From contig CAWKNX010000019.1 in the NCBI GenBank assembly GCA_963851085.1, positions 186,001-250,000 of the forward strand: a stretch of 64,000 nucleotides of DNA, read 5' to 3'. Origin of the DNA: DATFVJ01 sp963851085 (GTDB lineage Bacteria > Actinomycetota > Actinomycetes > Streptosporangiales > Streptosporangiaceae). Below the pieces are notes generated by a model, which saw only the letters and a program-made list of their open reading frames with translations, did no database searches and was not told the origin of the DNA. Position numbers and translations under genes: made by a program. Below, one piece after another: positions 59,637-64,000 of the stretch (positions are counted from its first letter, which is position 1; every line of letters starts with the position of its first letter).

Positions 59637-60868
59637 GCGCGCCCTCCGGGTCGCTGCGAACGGGGTGCCGGAAGTGCCAGGCGCGTGGCATCAACGTAGC
59701 GGCCGTGGTAGTCGGCGGTGTGCGTGGCCCCCGGGGCCTTGTGCGCGAGCGACCGGTCGAGTTTCCCGGCCAGCACCATCGTCGGCCACACGACACGCCC
59801 GCATTCCAGCGCCGCGGCCCCGGCCGCGGCCGCCTCGTCCATCTCGCCAAGGCCGGCCGCGGCAAGTCCCAGTATCAGGAGCATGCGGGCATAGTTGGTC
59901 GGCCGGTCTCCCCGGGCCTGGGATTGAGTGCCGTATGCGGCCTCGATGAGGCGCCCCGTGGTCTCCGCTGCGTCCCGGTATTTCTTCACCAGCAGCAGGG
60001 AAGTCGCCGTGTAGGGGGGATCCTCGTCATAGGGGATGGAATAGACGCCGGTCATACCGGCGGGGCGGCGGAGACGGTCCATCGCATCAGCTGCCCGGCG
60101 CTTCGCCTGCGCCATGCCCCCAGCGTCTCCAAGCATCGCCAGAGAGCGCATCTCCTGGGCGGCGAGCTTCGCGTGCACAACGGACCCCACCGGCGCCTGC
60201 AGCTGCCCGCTGCGGGCAGCGTCCGCCGAACGGTGCGGATCGCCCCGGTAGTAGGCGATCAGGGCCCGGGTGAATGCCGCCCAGCCCAGCAGTTCCGGAA
60301 AGCGCGCATCCCTGCCGCGGCGTTCGGTGTCGGAACACCACACGAGCGCCGCAGCGGGGTCGCCGATGTCGGCCGCAGATATCGCGAGCAGGCTCGATAG
60401 CCATCCCGCGGTGACGATCAGGTCAGAGTCCTGCCGCCGTGATGCATTGCCGAGCAGCGAGCCAGCGAATGACCGGGCCCTCAGCAGCTCGTCATACACG
60501 GCGGCAGACGGTGCTACAGCCAAAACGTCCGCGTAGTGGGAGACCAGTTCGGACAGCCCATCACGGGCGATATCCAGGTCGGCCACATCACCGGCCATTG
60601 TGGCCTGGACTGCTTCGACCGCTCTTGACGATTTGCGTTGCGCCGCGCCGCGCGTGCGGGGCATCGGCGGTGGCTCCGCGAGCGCGGCGAGCCCGCCGCC
60701 CGCGCCGAGCGCATCGTCCAGGAGTTGCGCCATACGGCGCCCCGGCCGCCGCTTGCCTTGCTTCAGCAGATGGACATACGAGCGGTCGCAGTGTGCCTGC
60801 CGCGCAAGCTCGCGCTCGCTGACATCGCGCTCGGCCATTAGCGCGCGAAGTCTTTCGGCGAAATCCAT
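59633..60868 (-). CDS. XRE-family regulator with TPR-like C-terminus (cassette 2)
   Basis: 411 residues. HTH: MDFAERLRALMAERDVSERE, HCDRSYVHLLKQGKRRPGRR. C-terminal helical region with GWLSSLLAISAADIGDPAAA, LAAQEMRSLAMLGDAGGMAQ and LLILGLAAAGLGEMDEAAAA. It is the paralogue of the regulator at 27811. The start is supported by the shared upstream cgcgaatggtgtacgcg. It forms an operon with the YdcF-like gene and lies divergent from the gene at 61025. Confidence 0.82.
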   Translation of the reverse strand: MDFAERLRALMAERDVSERELARQAHCDRSYVHLLKQGKRRPGRRMAQLLDDALGAGGGLAALAEPPPMPRTRGAAQRKSSRAVEAVQATMAGDVADLDIARDGLSELVSHYADVLAVAPSAAVYDELLRARSFAGSLLGNASRRQDSDLIVTAGWLSSLLAISAADIGDPAAALVWCSDTERRGRDARFPELLGWAAFTRALIAYYRGDPHRSADAARSGQLQAPVGSVVHAKLAAQEMRSLAMLGDAGGMAQAKRRAADAMDRLRRPAGMTGVYSIPYDEDPPYTATSLLLVKKYRDAAETTGRLIEAAYGTQSQARGDRPTNYARMLLILGLAAAGLGEMDEAAAAGAAALECGRVVWPTMVLAGKLDRSLAHKAPGATHTADYHGRYVDATRLALPAPRSQRPGGRA

Positions 60869-61024
60869 ACGCGTACACCATTCGCGTGTTTTGCGGCCCG
60901 TATCGGCCGCGCTGACTGGCGCTGACTAGACCCTGTCAGCGCTTGTCACAGTTCCACCGTAGCCGCCTGGGCGCACAAAGTGGTTGGCCATTGGTGTACG
61001 GCAACGATCAGGGGTGGACCCGGT

Positions 61025-61306
61025 ATGGCGAATGCACAGGATCTTGCGGCAGGGGCGGCCGAGCTGGAGAAGCTCGCCGCCGAACTCGACGGCCAGACGT
61101 ACGCGGTCGCGCTCGTCACCGGCGACGGCAGGCGCCCGTGCCTGCACATCACCAACCGGCGCGCCGAGCAGCTCGCCGAGTACGTCTACAGCGACGGCCA
61201 GCACTTCTGGTGGGGCTGGGCGCAGCAAATCGCCCCCGTCGATGACCTGACGGCCGCCGCGGCGGCGATCGACCGCGTCCTCCGCACCATCAGCGGCAAC
61301 CGGTGA
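61025..61306 (+). CDS. Conserved element protein, paralogue of 27379
   Basis: 93 residues: MANAQDLAAGAAELEKLAAE, CLHITNRRAEQLAEYVYSDG, WWGWAQQIAPVDDLTAAAAA. Highly similar to the protein at 27379-27660. The next gene overlaps by GTGA. Role unknown. Confidence 0.78.
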   Translation: MANAQDLAAGAAELEKLAAELDGQTYAVALVTGDGRRPCLHITNRRAEQLAEYVYSDGQHFWWGWAQQIAPVDDLTAAAAAIDRVLRTISGNR

Positions 61307-61578
61307 CCAGCCCGCCGCGGCTGACCCCGCTGACCGGGGCACCCGCAGGCGCCCGGGCCGCGTTCGCCGCCGCCGTGGCCGACGCGGCCGATGGGTTCCG
61401 CGACAACGCCAAGCTGTGCACCGAACGCGCGGACGAGCTGGCTGCCGACCCGATCCGCGCCGCGCTGTGCCGCGGCCAGGCCCTCGCCTACCAGGCCGCG
61501 GCCGAGCACATAGACGAGGCGTTCGCCATCGCCTCGGGCCGCTGGCACATACTCCCCGGAGATCCCCTGGGGACATAG
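61303..61578 (+). CDS. Conserved helical element protein, 91 aa
   Basis: TPLTGAPAGARAAFAAAVAD, then ERADELAADPIRAALCRGQA and IDEAFAIASGRWHILPGD. Intact version of the frameshifted gene at 27115-27382. Start GTG 61303 overlaps the previous stop. It is followed at once by the 44-bp palindrome. Function unknown. Confidence 0.75.
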   Translation: MTSPPRLTPLTGAPAGARAAFAAAVADAADGFRDNAKLCTERADELAADPIRAALCRGQALAYQAAAEHIDEAFAIASGRWHILPGDPLGT

Positions 61579-61581
61579 ACG

Positions 61582-61625
61582 CCGCGCGGCCCGGCACTCC
61601 AGAAGTGTCCCTCCGGGCCGCGCGG
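61582..61625. repeat. 44-bp palindromic repeat, copy F
   Basis: 13-bp arms (61582-61594, 61613-61625), the centre and its position 3 bp behind a stop match copy A at 27068-27111 in inverted orientation. It may end the two-gene transcript. Confidence 0.85.
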
Positions 61626-61663
61626 CCACCACACGACATAACGGCCTTCGGGGAAGGATGATC

Positions 61664-61939
61664 ATGACCACGAACGGGACCACCTGCGAACACCACGACC
61701 CGGACCTGAAGCCAGTCGTCAACGGCTCATTCGCCAGCGGCGAGGGCATCACCCTCGACGTCGGCGAATGCCGCCGGGAGGGCTGCGGGCAGCTACTGGC
61801 CTGGATGGTCCTCCACCGCAGCGGAAAAGACTACATCCTCGACGCCGCCGTTCCCCTGTACCTGGTGGCTGAGGACGGCGGCGACGCGGAGCCTGCGCCC
61901 GCCACCGCAGAAAAGCAGGCCCAGCCCGAAGTTACTTGA
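61664..61939 (+). CDS. Small element protein, 91 aa
   Basis: HDPDLKPVVNGSFASGEGIT, then GECRREGCGQLLAWMVLHRS and DYILDAAVPLYLVAEDGGDA. Two Cys (CRREGC) could be a half zinc site. Soluble; not recognised. GGGAAGG lies six bases before ATG 61664; ATG 61658 is an alternative. Confidence 0.65.
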   Translation: MTTNGTTCEHHDPDLKPVVNGSFASGEGITLDVGECRREGCGQLLAWMVLHRSGKDYILDAAVPLYLVAEDGGDAEPAPATAEKQAQPEVT

Positions 61940-62140
61940 TCTTGGGTATATGCAAATCCGTGCCATCACCTGCCGAAACGTCGTCCGAGGCAAGGCAACG
62001 TTCTGGCTACATGACCTCGGCCGGAGCGGCGAACGAGCCGTCCGGAGAAGATCCCTGGTGATCAAGGAGCTATCACGATCGACCCTGCCCCTGGTCTTTC
62101 TGGCTACGTCCTTCGGCCGATTCTGCGAAGTCTTCGCAGG

Positions 62141-63050
62141 TCACCAGCCATTTGCAGCCGACACGCCGACGTAACTTGGGCCTAGCCACCCGCCGCGCGC
62201 GGCGGTGTTCCCGCAGGACAGCCGCCCCGCTACCGCAGAAAATGCCTCACTTGCTGCGGCGACCCTGTGGATCGTCTTGTTGTACAGGGCGTCCTCGGCG
62301 GCCTTCAGTTCCTGGAGCAACTCGAGCGCGGGCCCACCCTTGATGCCCAAGCTCTGGATGGTGTCGATCTCACGCTGCAGGACACCCGCGGCCTTCTGGG
62401 CGCTCTGCGTGTGATCCAGCGTGGCCTGGGACAGGTTCAGCGTGTCCTGCACGGACGTCTTGAGCGCGTCCGACGCGGCCCGCTGCGCCGCCGTCGCGTA
62501 CCCGGTCCGGTCCCCCGATGCTTTGAGAGCGGTGGCCAGGGAGACGTTGTCGTTGCGCCACGTCACCGTGGCGCCGATGACCGCGAGCGTGGGGCCGAGG
62601 AGCGCGTTCTCCGCGTCGGTCAGGTCCTTGACCCGGGCTGTGAGGTCAAGGGTGCGAGTTCGACGCCCCGGCCATGTCGTTTTGCATGGTGGCGAGCTGC
62701 GCGTTGTAATGCGCGGTGATACCAGCCGCCGCCGGGTTCGCCTGCGCGTAGGCGTTGATCTTCCCCATCGCGGTCTGCGCGGCCGTGCCGCCGCCGGCGA
62801 GCTGCTGCGCGGACACCCCGGCCTCTGTGGCGAGCTGCTCCGCCTGGGCCCGGGTCAGCCCGTACGTGTTTTGCAGCGTCGTCACGTGGCTGCCGAGGCT
62901 GGCCGCCGCGGAACTGGACTGCTGCCACGCCTGGTACTCCCGCGCGGCGGCCGTGATCGAAAGGTTCTGCGTGGCCAGGTTGTGCTGCATCTGCCCGGCG
63001 AGCTTCTGATAGCCGGCGATGTTGTACCCGGTCGCCTGGTCCTGCCATCT
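62141..63050 (-). pseudogene. Phage tail tape-measure protein fragment
   Basis: Two frames join: DQATGYNIAGYQKLAGQMQH, then TLQNTYGLTRAQAEQLATEA (63050 to ~62650) and, after a single-base shift, LTARVKDLTDAENALLGPTL, WRNDNVSLATALKASGDRTG, then LLQELKAAEDALYNKTIHRV. This is the helical, repeat-like region found in tape-measure proteins of actinophages. The N- and C-terminal parts are missing. It abuts the truncated RelE frame at about 63048. Confidence 0.6.
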
Positions 63051-63255
63051 GGCCGTCGTGGATCTCGTACAGGATGCGCCAGTCGCCAGTCCGGGCACGC
63101 CAGGTGTGCGGGTCGCCTACGAGCTGGGTGGCCTGACCTGGCCGCGGGTTCTCGGCGAGCCGCTCGACGAGCTTCTCAATGCGCCGCTGGACAGCCCGGT
63201 CAAGCTGGGAGAACGCTTTGCGGGCATCGTCGCGGAAGACGACCTTGTAGGCCAC
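63048..63255 (-). pseudogene. RelE-type toxin, truncated at the C-terminus
   Basis: MAYKVVFRDDARKAFSQLDR, then RIEKLVERLAENPRPGQATQ and DWRILYEIHDGQ. A RelE/ParE fold through the third strand; the last strand with the usual VGHRRxVYR end is missing here. It begins 23 bp behind the antitoxin stop. The matching end may be the fragment at 55851. Confidence 0.7.
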
Positions 63256-63278
63256 GAGTCACCAGGCTCGGCCACGTG

Positions 63279-63557
63279 TCACAGGCCCGCTTCGGCCTTG
63301 ACCTGCTCCCAGGGGATAAGCGGCTCGCCCGCGGCGATGCTCTCCCGGGCCGCGCGGGCCGCCACAGCGTCGGCGAAGTCCTCAAGCAGCTCGGTCACCT
63401 GCTCCGGGGAGAGGCCCTCCAGCACGGCCGCGACCTCGGCGGGGACGATCGCGGCGAGCCGCTCGCCGTGCTCGGTGAGGTAGACAACCTGCCCGCGCGC
63501 AGCCTCGTGCGCTGCGGCGCTGGCGCCGGGCACCTCTTCGAGCGGCAACTGGCTCAT
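63279..63557 (-). CDS. Phd/YefM-type antitoxin
   Basis: 92 residues: MSQLPLEEVPGASAAAHEAA, then GQVVYLTEHGERLAAIVPAE and EDFADAVAARAARESIAAGE. The N-terminal half has the Phd pattern (GQVVYLTEHGERLAAIV) for DNA binding and the C-terminal helix would cover the toxin. The partner RelE gene behind it is truncated, so the pair is probably inactive. No clear ribosome-binding site before ATG 63557. Confidence 0.75.
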   Translation of the reverse strand: MSQLPLEEVPGASAAAHEAARGQVVYLTEHGERLAAIVPAEVAAVLEGLSPEQVTELLEDFADAVAARAARESIAAGEPLIPWEQVKAEAGL

Positions 63558-63688
63558 GTCAACCAGCGTACGCACGTCTTTGCAAGTTGCGCTACGAATG
63601 CTGGCAGCCATGCCAACCGGAGACCGCGCCAGAATGCTCGGAGAAAGTACGTTACGGCCGAATCTGGCGGCAAGCCCGTGGCACAGCA

Positions 63689-63927
63689 ATGACCGCCTCG
63701 CAGGCGCGCTCACCGCGTGCGGGGCGCCCTTGTGACCCACGCCACAGTGGCGTCACGCTCGCGCTCAACGCGGGAGTACCCGCCCCCGAGGTCGCGCCAG
63801 GCCGGGCACAGTGTTGAGATGCCCCTTCGTGTCTGCGCGGGGTGCATCGACGGGCCACGACAGGCTCTGGAATGGTCGCATCGACGACGCGCTCAGCGAG
63901 GACGATGACGACTATAACGATCACTAA
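63689..63927 (+). pseudogene. Tyrosine-integrase C-terminal remnant, catalytic Tyr replaced by Cys
   Basis: Successive frames read CDPRHSGVTLALNAGVPAPE, then RQAGHSVEMPLRVCAGCIDG and LWNGRIDDALSEDDDDYNDH to TAA at 63927. This matches the end of integrases of actinomycete elements: LRHxxVSLxLNAGV (Arg-His), AGHS (His), and RVYAxCIDG with the nucleophile Tyr. Here the last motif is RVCAGC (tgc instead of tac). At least two frameshifts. The integrase is surely inactive. Confidence 0.65.
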
Positions 63928-64000
63928 CCGACGCATCTGTTTCGCCGTGGTTTCGCGAACAGCCGTCATGCGCCGGTAGACACCGGGACTAGCGGGGACC

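Overview
The window is very GC-rich DNA with almost exclusively G/C-ending codons. It carries a ROK polyphosphate glucokinase, SigK/RskA and SigE-type ECF sigma factors, a BTAD/NB-ARC/TPR regulator of the AfsR/SARP type, an SCO6745-like protein, a DUF574 methyltransferase fragment, paired XRE regulators and a TraB/FtsK-like translocase. This set points to a filamentous actinomycete (Streptomyces/Streptosporangiales type). The genus cannot be fixed from the sequence alone.

Layout. 0-8.8 kb: end of ppgK, an MFS permease, a large LuxR-family ATPase regulator, a SAM methyltransferase plus alpha/beta hydrolase pair, and a THUMP-type RNA methyltransferase. 8.8-12.8 kb: a molybdate block on the minus strand (modC, modB, modA, an HTH-TOBE regulator and a stand-alone molbindin), next to a decayed piece of a CoxL-like molybdenum hydroxylase. 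12.9-18 kb: SCO6745-like protein, acyl-CoA dehydrogenase, EamA transporter, and an in-frame methyltransferase-lipoprotein chimera. 19-25.5 kb: a GH12 glucanase, a SigK/RskA pair, a secreted peptidoglycan-binding/transglycosylase protein, and a second, decayed copy of the sigma/anti-sigma locus. 25.5-32.1 kb: many tiny, often frameshifted genes of an actinomycete integrative element, packed with palindromic repeats and ending at a tRNA-Ser(GCT). 32.4-55.7 kb: mostly chromosomal genes: fatty acyl-CoA ligase, SigE-type sigma factor, a double-psi-barrel protein plus MauE-like membrane protein, AAA ATPase, NHL-repeat protein, an ABC exporter, a ricin-type lectin, a GH15 glucoamylase, PRC-barrel protein and an AfsR-like regulator. 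55.8-64 kb: a second integrative-element block: broken TraB/FtsK translocase, zinc-motif protein, lipoprotein, YdcF protein, XRE regulator, small conserved genes, a tape-measure fragment, a split RelE toxin with antitoxin, and an integrase remnant whose catalytic Tyr is Cys.

The most striking structure is that the two mobile blocks carry inverted paralogous cassettes (lipoprotein, XRE regulator, divergent pair of small genes, 44-bp palindrome) at about 27-29 kb and 58-62 kb. The left block also carries a composite repeat in front of several minus-strand small genes: a palindrome, then TTGACGC, 15 bp, GGTGTAC. Frameshifts are concentrated in the mobile blocks while the longest chromosomal genes (about 960-1040 codons) are open, which argues for real decay rather than general sequencing error, although a few single-base breaks elsewhere (modB, an ABC ATPase) need checking against reads.
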